Assembly (NCBI GenBank): GCA_945900945.1
Contig: CAMDKL010000001.1
Location: 81,515-145,514, forward strand
DNA length: 64,000 nucleotides
Direction of reading: 5' to 3'
Source of the DNA: Pirellula staleyi DSM 6068
Lineage (GTDB): Bacteria > Planctomycetota > Planctomycetia > Pirellulales > Pirellulaceae
Shown: positions 37,315 to 46,388 of the stretch, piece after piece
How positions within the stretch are numbered: position 1 is the stretch's first letter
Layout of the letters: every line of letters begins with the position of its first letter
Translations under genes and position numbers: made by a program
The notes under the pieces: generated by a model
The model's database searches: none
Seen by the model: the letters and a program-made list of their open reading frames with translations, nothing else
What the model was told of the DNA's origin: nothing

Positions 37315-40300
37315 GTGCTGTCACATTTCTTTATTGATCGGCCTATCTTTGCGGGTGTTATTTCGTTCGTCATAACGATGATCGGGGCCATCTTTGTGTG
37401 GACTCTGCCGATCGCGCAATATCCCGAGATCGCTCCGCCGACCGTTCAAGTCTCTTGCTTCTATCCAGGAGCCAGCGCGAAGGTTGTTTCGGACACGGTC
37501 GCGGCTCCGATCGAGCAGCAGGTGACCGGCGTTGAAAACATGCTCTACATGTCGTCTCAATCTACCAATGACGGTGCCTATAACTTGACCGTCACCTTCG
37601 ATATTGGAACGAACTTGGATATGGCACAAGTCTTGGTCCAAAACCGCGTCAATCTTGCGCTACCAAGCTTGCCCAGCGAAGTCAAACAAACCGGAGTCAG
37701 CGTCAAGAAGAAATCAGCCAATGTTCTTTTGGTCGTCAACGTTGTTTCGCCAAAAAACTCAAGGGATCAACTCTATTTGAGTAACTATGCTACGATCCGG
37801 TTGCGAGATGAACTTGCTCGACTTGAAGGAGTGGGTGACGTCTCGTTCCTAGGTCAGCTCGATTATAGCATGCGAGTGTGGTTGGATCCAGAACGGCTCG
37901 CCGTTCTGGGGACGACTGCACCCGATGTGTTGCTAGCGTTACGCGAACAAAATGTGCAAGTGGCTGCGGGCGCCATCGGCCGTCCACCTGTCCCCGCTGG
38001 CGAATTGTTTCAGTACACCCTGACAACTCTCGGACGTTTGACCGAAGCCGAGGAGTTCGGGGACATCATTGTCAAATCGGGACAAAGTGGACAAATAGTG
38101 CGTCTTAAAGACGTTGTTACGGCAAAGCGACAGTCAGCAGATGGACAATCATTAGGCGGGATCGAGCTCGGAGCCAAGAGCCAAGACACAGCTTGTACGC
38201 TCGACGGAAGCCCGTCGGTCGGATTGGCTATTTATCAATTGCCAGGTTCCAATGCTCTCGACACTGCGAAAACCATTCGCAAACGGATGGCGGAGCTCAA
38301 AGAGTTGTTCCCTGACGACGTTGACTATAAGATTGTGTACGACACGACTCCCTTCATTTCGGAGTCGATCACCGAAGTGTTCAAGGCATTGCGAGACGCC
38401 ATTATTCTAGTTGCAATTGTGGTCTTGGCTTTCTTGCAGTCCTGGCGGGCAACCTTGATTCCGTTGATTGCCGTCCCGGTAGCGATTGTGGGCACCTTTG
38501 CTGTGATGGCAGGACTCGGTTTTAGCCTCAACAATCTGTCCTTGTTCGGTTTGGTATTGGCAATCGGTATTGTGGTCGATGATGCGATCGTGGTCGTGGA
38601 AGCAGTCGAGCATGCAATCGATCATGGGCTAACGCCGCGAGATGCGGCGAGGAAAGCCATGGACGAAGTTTCCGGTCCGATCATTGCGATTTCGCTAGTG
38701 CTCATGTGCGTATTCATACCGTGCATTTTTATTACCGGAATCACGGGACAGTTCTTTAAGCAGTTTGCGGTCACGATTGCGGTTTCGACCTTCTTTTCGG
38801 CCTTGAATTCTTTGACGCTCAGCCCTGCATTATCCGCTTTGCTATTGCGTCCAAAAGCCGAGCAGCGAGACCCACTCACGAAGCTTATCAATGCTACATT
38901 GGGTTGGTTTTTTAAGCTTTTTAATTCCGGATTCAATACTGCATCCGGCATCTACGCTTCGGTGGTCGGCAGCCTACTGAGACTCAGTTTTGTAGTGGTG
39001 CTTGTCTATGTTGGCCTGCTTGGGCTAACTTATTTTGGCATGACCCATGTTCCGTCTGGATTTATTCCGGCTCAAGACAAAGGGTATTTACTGGTCGATG
39101 TGCAGCTGCCTGATTCGGCATCACTTGATCGCACACGTGTGGTCATGCAGGAAATCGAAAGGTTATTGCGAGGTGGAAAAGAGGGGGGCACCGAAGTCGA
39201 TTCTGGCGCAAGCCATTCTCGTTCAAGTTCTGGTGTACCGGGCGTGGGACATACGATTGCGGTAAACGGACAGTCTTTTATTCAAAATGCCGTTGGATCC
39301 AACTTCGGTTCGTTCTATGTGATTCTCGATGAATTTCATCATCGCCATGGTGCTGAGCTTGGGGCCAACGCGATCGCCGCCAAGCTTCGAGCGTTGGTTG
39401 CTGCGAATGTGCGAGACGCCAAAGTAGCCGTATTTGGCCCGCCCCCAGTAGACGGCCTGGGGAGTGGCGGCGGTTTTAAGGTGATGGTTCGGGATGTGGG
39501 TGCATTGGGGCTCGACAATCTCCAGCTATCTGCGGACGAACTGGCCAGTACCGGTAACAGCGTGCCTGGTTTGATCGGATTGTTTAATGGCTTTCGAGCT
39601 TCAACGCCACAGTTTTTCGTCGACGTCGACCGCAGCAAATGCAGGTCGCTCGGTGTCTCGCTGCAGGAAGTCTTTTCGTCGTTGCAATTGTTCTTAGGCG
39701 GAACCTACGCGAACGACTTCAACCAATTTGGTCGAACTTGGCAAGTGAACTTGCAAGCAGACTCGAGTTTCCGGTTGCGGCCAGAGCAGATTTCTCAGTT
39801 CCGTGTTCGCAACTCTGCTGGCGGTATGGTACCGTTAGGGGCACTTTGCGACGTATCCGAAAGTAGCGGCCCGTCGATGGTCCTGCGATACAACGGAGTC
39901 AACGCAGCAGCCGTCAATGGATCGTCTGCTCCTGGCTTCAGTTCTGGCGCGATTGTTTCGGTCGTCGATACCATTGTCAAAGACACACTTCCATCGGGAA
40001 TGGACGCGCAATGGACAGAGCTAACATTCCTGCAAATTCGAGCAGGGAACACCGCCATTGTTGTCTTTGCTATCGCCGTCGTACTGGTCTTTCTCGTTTT
40101 GGCTGCTCAGTACGAGAGCTTGTCTATGCCTTTGGCAGTCATTCTGGTTGTCCCGATGTGTTTGCTTTGCTCGGTAGCTGGGATCGCTATGGCAGGCATG
40201 GATATCAACATCTTCGTCCAGATAGGATTTATCGTTTTGGTGGGCTTGGCTAGCAAGAATGCGATCTTGATTGTTGAGTTTGCGAAAGAGCAACAAGCGT

Positions 40301-40575
40301 CTGGCGTCCCGTGTTTTGAAGCGACTGTTACCGCATGTCGTCTGCGACTGCGTCCAATCATGATGACGTCGTTTGCGTTTATCTTGGGTGTGGTCCCGTT
40401 GGCACTTGCCGTGGGAGCCGGTGCAGAGATGCGACGCACGCTTGGTATAGCAGTCTTTGCTGGCATGCTTGGAGTGACCATTTTCGGCATCCTGTTGACG
40501 CCGGTTTTTTATTATCTGTTGGCTCGGACAAATTCCAAATCGAAATCCGCCAAACCCCATGCCCATCCACTATAG
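37315..40575 (+). CDS. RND efflux permease (HAE1/AcrB-like)
   Basis: SHFFIDRPIFAGVISFVITMIGAI; LFGLVLAIGIVVDDAIVVVE; FVPSGFIPAQDKGYL-type motif; 1086 aa. Confidence 0.95.
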   Translation: MLSHFFIDRPIFAGVISFVITMIGAIFVWTLPIAQYPEIAPPTVQVSCFYPGASAKVVSDTVAAPIEQQVTGVENMLYMSSQSTNDGAYNLTVTFDIGTNLDMAQVLVQNRVNLALPSLPSEVKQTGVSVKKKSANVLLVVNVVSPKNSRDQLYLSNYATIRLRDELARLEGVGDVSFLGQLDYSMRVWLDPERLAVLGTTAPDVLLALREQNVQVAAGAIGRPPVPAGELFQYTLTTLGRLTEAEEFGDIIVKSGQSGQIVRLKDVVTAKRQSADGQSLGGIELGAKSQDTACTLDGSPSVGLAIYQLPGSNALDTAKTIRKRMAELKELFPDDVDYKIVYDTTPFISESITEVFKALRDAIILVAIVVLAFLQSWRATLIPLIAVPVAIVGTFAVMAGLGFSLNNLSLFGLVLAIGIVVDDAIVVVEAVEHAIDHGLTPRDAARKAMDEVSGPIIAISLVLMCVFIPCIFITGITGQFFKQFAVTIAVSTFFSALNSLTLSPALSALLLRPKAEQRDPLTKLINATLGWFFKLFNSGFNTASGIYASVVGSLLRLSFVVVLVYVGLLGLTYFGMTHVPSGFIPAQDKGYLLVDVQLPDSASLDRTRVVMQEIERLLRGGKEGGTEVDSGASHSRSSSGVPGVGHTIAVNGQSFIQNAVGSNFGSFYVILDEFHHRHGAELGANAIAAKLRALVAANVRDAKVAVFGPPPVDGLGSGGGFKVMVRDVGALGLDNLQLSADELASTGNSVPGLIGLFNGFRASTPQFFVDVDRSKCRSLGVSLQEVFSSLQLFLGGTYANDFNQFGRTWQVNLQADSSFRLRPEQISQFRVRNSAGGMVPLGALCDVSESSGPSMVLRYNGVNAAAVNGSSAPGFSSGAIVSVVDTIVKDTLPSGMDAQWTELTFLQIRAGNTAIVVFAIAVVLVFLVLAAQYESLSMPLAVILVVPMCLLCSVAGIAMAGMDINIFVQIGFIVLVGLASKNAILIVEFAKEQQASGVPCFEATVTACRLRLRPIMMTSFAFILGVVPLALAVGAGAEMRRTLGIAVFAGMLGVTIFGILLTPVFYYLLARTNSKSKSAKPHAHPL

Positions 40576-40662
40576 GACGGCGTGACAAAGATTTCGGCCT
40601 GTACGATTGAGACACACAAAGGTGCTAGCACAAGTCGAGCATTCAGCAACAATCACTGGAAA

Positions 40663-40727
40663 GGTAGGAAAATTAGGGGTAGGAAGATGAGTTTCAAAAG
40701 TATTTTCCTACCCCAATTCTTCCTACC
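40663..40727. repeat. GGTAGGAA...TTCCTACC hairpin element
   Basis: GGTAGGAAAATTAGGGGTAGGAAGA (40663-40687) versus TTTTCCTACCCCAATTCTTCCTACC (40703-40727), 21 of 25 paired. Confidence 0.85.
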
Positions 40728-40794
40728 GGGTTTTCAATCCAATCGTTCAGGTCGAAGGATTTTGATTACTGCAAGCAGTTAGCATCCGTCTGGA

Positions 40795-42321
40795 TCAGAA
40801 CTGCACTTTATACTTTTCGGTCATCCTACGCCGAATGTCAGCTTCCATCGCATCGATTTTGGCTATCAGTTCTCGGTAGGATAAAAAGCCCTGAGCTTGT
40901 GCCATATCTTGGTACTTGCTCAATGAGTTCGATTGGTCTTGGTAGGCGTAGTTGGTGCCACCATGGTACATACCGTAGTACCCGTAGTACCCACCGGTGT
41001 TTCCGTACTGTGTCGCTCCAGCGTTATTCGCCAGAGCCGCTTCCCCAGCTTGAATGTTGGTTTGTTGCATTGCTACCATATTGCCTCGCAGTCCTTTAGA
41101 AACGGCCACTGTAAAGTTCACTATCTCGGGATCCACGTTTAAGGTTGGCAGATCGTCAAGTCTTCGTGCCATTTGGCCGTTCATTTGGGCGCGCGAGCCT
41201 GTGTTACTTGCTGAGTAGTCCCGCACGCGTTTAATGATATTTGTGGACTTAGCATAGTAGGTTTTGTTGGTTTCCAACAAAGCACTCTCGCTCAATGGAT
41301 CCTGTAATGGTTCAAGGCCTTCAGGTGGTATGTTGGCAGCCTGCTGATGCACGGTGAAAATTCCTACAAGGTGGTCGAGGGTTTCAACGGTAATAGCTCC
41401 TCGAAAGGCAATGGTGTTTCCATCCATGGAAGCGACCCATTTGGAGGACTCTGGCATCGATGCGTGGTTTCTGTGAAGTACCTCTATAAAAAAGTTCTTT
41501 GCGACAGGCAGCAAATTCGCTGGCGAGGAACCGAAGTCCAGACTGATAATGCATTCGTTTAGATTTTTCCGCCCAACGATGATTCGAATTCCATGGACGG
41601 AGGAAAGAGTGGTCGCAACGGACCGCAAATCCAAGCCCTTGAGAGATTCAAAACCTACGAGTTTTTGTTCTAGAGCTATTGGTGACCATGTGTCCAGAAG
41701 GTCAACGGCTAGCAGTAGCGATATGAACTTCGAACCTTGAACCGCATGCTTTTTTAGGTATGCCGATGAGCCAGTACCGACTTCTTTGTTTAGCCACATC
41801 GCTACCAATTTGCGGTCGGACGGACGGACGATTCCAATCACGTTGCTGGCGATTGGCACCAAGTAGGATTGTCGAGGTGTCCAAATGACACTCTTGCCTG
41901 CGATCGAATCGACATACCCTTTTACTAACTTCGCAAGTGATTCCGCGTTCTTCCAACCAGCTAATGTGACGTAACCAATTTCCCAGGAAGGCTCGAGCGA
42001 GTCGAGGTTCAAATCGGCGGCAATGCGAACTTCGCCAATCCCTTCAGGCAAATCCGCATGCAGCATCGATCCTGACGTCAAAGATCGAAGAGACGAAAAG
42101 TCAGCGTAAAGGATTGCGTTTGCACCGTTCGGCGTCGAAGCTAAAACCTCGGTCAAGGAAGGTTCTTGAGAACCAACTTCTCCTCCTAGGAGTCCGACGC
42201 TAGTCAATACGAGAAGCATTTGAAAAAAACGAATCGCTCGTGTCACGATGCAGCCTTTAAAAAAGAGTATTTTTCGACCTTGAAAACAAGAAACAGGTTC
42301 GGGATCAAGCAGAATAACCAT
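40795..42321 (-). CDS. Hypothetical secreted protein
   Basis: Long ORF with signal-like segment (VTRAIRFFQMLLVLTSVGLLGGEVGSQ); true start probably GTG at 42246. Low-complexity GGYYGYYGMYHGG near the C-term. Confidence 0.68.
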   Translation of the reverse strand: MVILLDPEPVSCFQGRKILFFKGCIVTRAIRFFQMLLVLTSVGLLGGEVGSQEPSLTEVLASTPNGANAILYADFSSLRSLTSGSMLHADLPEGIGEVRIAADLNLDSLEPSWEIGYVTLAGWKNAESLAKLVKGYVDSIAGKSVIWTPRQSYLVPIASNVIGIVRPSDRKLVAMWLNKEVGTGSSAYLKKHAVQGSKFISLLLAVDLLDTWSPIALEQKLVGFESLKGLDLRSVATTLSSVHGIRIIVGRKNLNECIISLDFGSSPANLLPVAKNFFIEVLHRNHASMPESSKWVASMDGNTIAFRGAITVETLDHLVGIFTVHQQAANIPPEGLEPLQDPLSESALLETNKTYYAKSTNIIKRVRDYSASNTGSRAQMNGQMARRLDDLPTLNVDPEIVNFTVAVSKGLRGNMVAMQQTNIQAGEAALANNAGATQYGNTGGYYGYYGMYHGGTNYAYQDQSNSLSKYQDMAQAQGFLSYRELIAKIDAMEADIRRRMTEKYKVQF

Positions 42322-42802
42322 ATAAACCGATCGCCCTCACCCCTGACTTGGGGATCTTATTGTAGTCACTGAGTTGCATTGTAGCATTTAGGCCACGAAA
42401 TGTAGTAGAAACCGTGTCTATCCGTTTGCAATGGCACTCGAAACGATTTCGGGTTCTTAGAGGATTTTTGGCACTTCTGGTTGATCATCACCGTTGTCTT
42501 CGAACTGAAAATTTTCGACCTGAACTGAATTTCAAAAATTCAGATCGTTCGCAATGACATTTTCCATCACGATCGCTCCATTAAAAATCCATCGGGTTAG
42601 GGAAATTTCAGGGCAGGAAGAAGAAAACAATCTACTTTCGGTGTTGATCAATCGAGAAGTGTCCAAATTTTGCGGATTTCAACAAACCGATTGGAATCAA
42701 AAAAGGCTTCTCCTACACTGATGAACAATGTAAAAAGACACAATCAGAGCATTGGGTCCTATCGAGCGCCCTTAACTTTTCGCGATTTCCAGGAGAACTG
42801 CT

Positions 42803-43168
42803 ATGTTTCGGCGTTGTTGTTTTTTCGCCGTCTGTTTACTTCTCGCGCAGACGCCGTCAGCTTTTTCCAAGGAATGGTCCGACAAATCCGGCGCTTTTCA
42901 ATTCGAAGCGACCTTGATCGCCTTCGATCAAGAAAATGTGGTGCTCCAATCCACCGACAAGGAGCGGATGAACGGACACGAACTCATTTCGATCCCAAGA
43001 AAAGACCTCTCGGCAGCAGATCAGGAATACTTGTCCTCCAAAGATGCCGCCGAGTTAACTTCGCAGTTACCGCTCGCGACAGCTCACAGGCATCGTTTCA
43101 AGCGATGGCCCGCAATCCAGGTTATGTCGTGGGACCGGTTAAAAGGTTATCTCGAAGGAGATGATTAG
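42803..43168 (+). CDS. SHD1 domain-containing secreted protein
   Basis: Signal peptide; KEWSDKSGAFQFEATLIAFDQENVVLQSTDKERMNGHELISIPRKDLSAADQEYL. Confidence 0.82.
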   Translation: MFRRCCFFAVCLLLAQTPSAFSKEWSDKSGAFQFEATLIAFDQENVVLQSTDKERMNGHELISIPRKDLSAADQEYLSSKDAAELTSQLPLATAHRHRFKRWPAIQVMSWDRLKGYLEGDD

Positions 43169-43252
43169 AATCGACTGCGATTGTGAAACGGGCGACATGG
43201 AGAGCGAAGGGCCGCCCAGCCCGCTCGGCAGTTTTCAATCCCTCTTTTTCAA

Positions 43253-44722
43253 ATGAAGTTAACACTCAAGATCCTATTGCTGTTTCTGGTTGTTTCCTGC
43301 GGACTAGTCGGATTCAGTGGATACCTGTCGGTACATCGTGAAATTGACTTCTTCGAAAAGGAAATGACAGCGCATCACGGTCGACTTGTGACGGCTGTGG
43401 AACCGATGCTGCGCGATGCTTGGAGGGTAGCTGGCCGCGGTGGCATGCTGCAATTAGTTGCAGGGATCGAGGGGGACGAACAGCAGGTTCGTATTCGTTG
43501 GGTGTGGCTCGATGATACCGTTGACGACGCGACCCGGCCCGTAGTGCCGCTGCAGAGCCTCGGTGGTATTCCAGTGGGGCATTTGAAATCCATTCGTGTT
43601 CGCGAAGCCAGTCCTGCCGGGTTGTACTGTTCTTATTATCCGTTCGAATTGGGGGACGGTCGGCTGGGTGCTTTGGAAATGTCCGAGTCGCTCGCCCACC
43701 GGGATCAGTACACTCGGGACACGGTCACTCGCACGATTTTCCTGATGGGAGCGTTGATTGCGACCGCCAGCCTCCTGGTGGCTGTGGTCGGAGTCCGTCT
43801 GATTGGTCAGCCGCTGCAGGCTCTGACGCTCAAAACACAACAGGTCGCCAGCGGGAATCTTCGTACGCCGGTTATTGTAGGTGGCTCGGATGAGCTTGCT
43901 CAACTGGCGACGGCCCTGAACCAGATGTGCGAGAAACTGGACACATCGCAACAAGCAGTCCAACGTGAAACGTTTCAGCGCATCGAAGCTATGGAACAAT
44001 TGCGGCACGGCGATCGCCTCAAGACCGTTGGGCGACTCGCATCTGGAGTTGCACATGAACTCGGCACTCCGCTCAATGTTGTCAGCGGGCGAGCCGGTCT
44101 TATTGCTGGCGGAAATCTCGGTGGCCAAGACATTATCACGAGTGCGAAGGCGATTCAAACTGAAGCGACTCGAATGACGGGCATCGTTCAGCAGTTGCTC
44201 AACTTCGCGCGCCGCTCTACCCCAAAACAGTCGCTATGCGATTTGAATTCTGTGATCGATGTGACCATCAGCCTGATGGAACCTATCATCAAGACCAAGA
44301 ACGCTCAGGTTGCATTCACAGAAAAACTTCCACCCGGAATCAAGGTAAATATCGATGCCGCTCAAATTCAGCAAGTGTTCTCGAATCTACTGATGAATGC
44401 TCTTCTTTCAAAAGCATCGGGGGTCATCGTTCAAATCGAAGCCCACCTCTACGATGAAGACGCATCTGAATCGTCCCGCAGTCTGGGGATTAGATGCGTT
44501 CGCATTACAGTCACAGACCATGGTGATGGTATTACCGAGGGCGACCTCCCGCACGTCTTTGAGCCATTCTTTACCACTCGTGACATTGGTCAGGGTACAG
44601 GCCTGGGATTGTCCATTGCCCATGGAATTGTAGCGGAACATGGCGGGTGGATGACGGTTCATAGTATTCGAGGACAAGGCACCACGTTCGCAGTGGTTTT
44701 GCCATTGGAGCCGCAGTCATGA
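43253..44722 (+). CDS. HAMP-domain sensor histidine kinase (NtrB/ZraS-like)
   Basis: HAMP GQPLQALTLKTQQVASGNL; H-box GVAHELGTPLNVVSG; GTGLGLSIAHGIV. Confidence 0.93.
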   Translation: MKLTLKILLLFLVVSCGLVGFSGYLSVHREIDFFEKEMTAHHGRLVTAVEPMLRDAWRVAGRGGMLQLVAGIEGDEQQVRIRWVWLDDTVDDATRPVVPLQSLGGIPVGHLKSIRVREASPAGLYCSYYPFELGDGRLGALEMSESLAHRDQYTRDTVTRTIFLMGALIATASLLVAVVGVRLIGQPLQALTLKTQQVASGNLRTPVIVGGSDELAQLATALNQMCEKLDTSQQAVQRETFQRIEAMEQLRHGDRLKTVGRLASGVAHELGTPLNVVSGRAGLIAGGNLGGQDIITSAKAIQTEATRMTGIVQQLLNFARRSTPKQSLCDLNSVIDVTISLMEPIIKTKNAQVAFTEKLPPGIKVNIDAAQIQQVFSNLLMNALLSKASGVIVQIEAHLYDEDASESSRSLGIRCVRITVTDHGDGITEGDLPHVFEPFFTTRDIGQGTGLGLSIAHGIVAEHGGWMTVHSIRGQGTTFAVVLPLEPQS

Positions 44723-46086
44723 AGGGTCATATTCTGGTGATAGATGATGAACGGAGCATGGTGGATCTGCTCCAAACCGATCTCGGCTTGCGGGGATACA
44801 GGGTCAGCGGGTTCACCTCAGCAACCGCAGCCCTGGAGGCGATACCTACGACGGATGCACAAGTCGTGCTCACCGACCTGCACATGCCTGATTTCAATGG
44901 TCTGCAACTGTGTGAACGGGTTGTCGCGAATCGTCCGGACATCCCAGTTGTTGTCATGACGGCATTCGGCAGCATGGAAACGGCTATAGAAGCGATTCGA
45001 GCTGGAGCATGGGATTTTGTGACGAAGCCGGTAGAAATGGAATTGCTGGCCGTCGTCATGGATCGAGCTGTTCAACACCAGAATTTGCAGGAAGAAGTTC
45101 GTCGACTATCAGACAAGCTCCAGCCAGCCGATAGTTTCGAAGCATTGATTGGAACGAGTTCTGTGATGCAGAAACTATTCATTCAGATCCGGAAAATTGC
45201 ACCCACCAATGCAAACGTATTGATCACTGGAGAAAGTGGGACTGGAAAAGAGCTTGTCGCACAAGCCATTCATCGTCACAGCGCCCGGAAAGATGGCCCC
45301 TTCGTCGCAATCAACTGTGCGGCAATTCCCGAAAACCTTCTAGAGAGCGAATTGTTTGGGCATGCAAAGGGCTCTTTTACCGACGCGCGCACCGATCGAA
45401 AAGGACTCTTTCAACAGGCTCAAGGTGGCACTTTATTGCTCGACGAGATCGGCGACTTTCCTTTGTCACTACAGGCAAAACTGCTTCGAGCCATGGAACA
45501 GCGGACCGTGCGGCCGGTCGGCTGCGACAAAGAAAATCCTTTCGATGCTCGAATTCTTACCGCTACCAATCGCGATCTTGAAGTTGCCGTAGAAGCGGGG
45601 CGTTACCGCGAAGATTTCTATTTCAGGATCAATGTGATTCAACTAGAGCTACCACCCTTGAGGGCTCGCGGAACCGACATACTGTTGATAGCTCGCAACC
45701 TGCTGCAGTCGTTTGCTCGCGAGATGAACAAAAACGTGAACGACTTTCTCCCATCTGTGGCGGAAAGGTTATTGAATTACGACTGGCCGGGCAACGTTCG
45801 TGAACTGAGGAACGTGATGGAACGAGCGGTGGCACTAACGGAATTCGAAAAGTTGATTGTCGATGATCTTCCTGAACGCATTCGGGACTACCGACCTTCA
45901 ACCTTTCATATTGATACCTCGAACCCCGCTGAGTTACAGACTCTGGCGGAGGTAGAACAACGTTATATTCGTCGGGTGCTGGAAAGTGTTCAGGGAAATC
46001 GTACCGAGGCAGCCCGTATTCTGGGTGTGGATCGCAAGACTCTGTACCGTCACCTGAAACAGCCTGACGCATCTACCAAACAATAA
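44719..46086 (+). CDS. Sigma-54-dependent response regulator (NtrC/ZraR family)
   Basis: REC domain VIDDERSMVDLL; AAA+ GESGTGKELVAQAIH and ELFGHAKGSFTDA (GAFTGA loop variant GSFTDA); Fis-type HTH AARILGVDRKTLYRHLK. Confidence 0.93.
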   Translation: MKGHILVIDDERSMVDLLQTDLGLRGYRVSGFTSATAALEAIPTTDAQVVLTDLHMPDFNGLQLCERVVANRPDIPVVVMTAFGSMETAIEAIRAGAWDFVTKPVEMELLAVVMDRAVQHQNLQEEVRRLSDKLQPADSFEALIGTSSVMQKLFIQIRKIAPTNANVLITGESGTGKELVAQAIHRHSARKDGPFVAINCAAIPENLLESELFGHAKGSFTDARTDRKGLFQQAQGGTLLLDEIGDFPLSLQAKLLRAMEQRTVRPVGCDKENPFDARILTATNRDLEVAVEAGRYREDFYFRINVIQLELPPLRARGTDILLIARNLLQSFAREMNKNVNDFLPSVAERLLNYDWPGNVRELRNVMERAVALTEFEKLIVDDLPERIRDYRPSTFHIDTSNPAELQTLAEVEQRYIRRVLESVQGNRTEAARILGVDRKTLYRHLKQPDASTKQ

Positions 46087-46187
46087 ACAGGTGCTTGGGT
46101 ACGAGTACTCTTCGAGCGCACAATGCGCGAGACAGTTTGCCCCACGAGGCAATCCGCCCCGAACTTACCCACATCTTTTTGACTTTG

Positions 46188-46230
46188 CTCCCCTCGCCCC
46201 TTTTAGGGGAGAGGGGCTGGGGGTGAGGGG
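46188..46230. repeat. Common bacterial intergenic G/C-rich repeat
   Basis: CTCCCCTCGCCCCTTTTAGGGGAGAGGGGCTGGGGGTGAGGGG; reverse-strand translation gives PHPQPLSPKRGEGS, a familiar spurious peptide. Confidence 0.75.
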
Positions 46231-46272
46231 TTTTGCACTGTGTTTTGATGCATCGCGTTCGCTTTTTCACTA

Positions 46273-46288
46273 TGGCACGCGACTTGCG
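46273..46288 (+). promoter_or_regulatory. Sigma-54 -24/-12 promoter upstream of htrA
   Basis: TGGCACGCGACTTGCG matches TGGCACG-N4-TTGC; GG and GC dinucleotides at correct 12-nt register; just 3' of a sigma-54 activator gene. Confidence 0.75.
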
Positions 46289-46388
46289 ATGAAGGAATCC
46301 GGTTCAGAATCAGTCGATGAATCCTTATAGCTCTGCTGTCGCCGAGCGGTTCGATGCCTCGAATTCTGACGGAACAAGGAGAATAAGC

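Noticed and set aside
37621-37640. TGGCACAAGTCTTGG as a sigma-54 promoter
   Set aside because: -12 element is TTGG not TTGC and the site is inside the RND permease gene.
45425-45440. TGGCACTTTATTGCT as a second sigma-54 promoter
   Set aside because: Spacing between GG and GC is one base short, and it lies inside the regulator's coding sequence.
46073-46270. Minus-strand ORF KTPHPQPLSPKRGEGSKV
   Set aside because: Translation of a widespread intergenic repeat, not a conserved gene.
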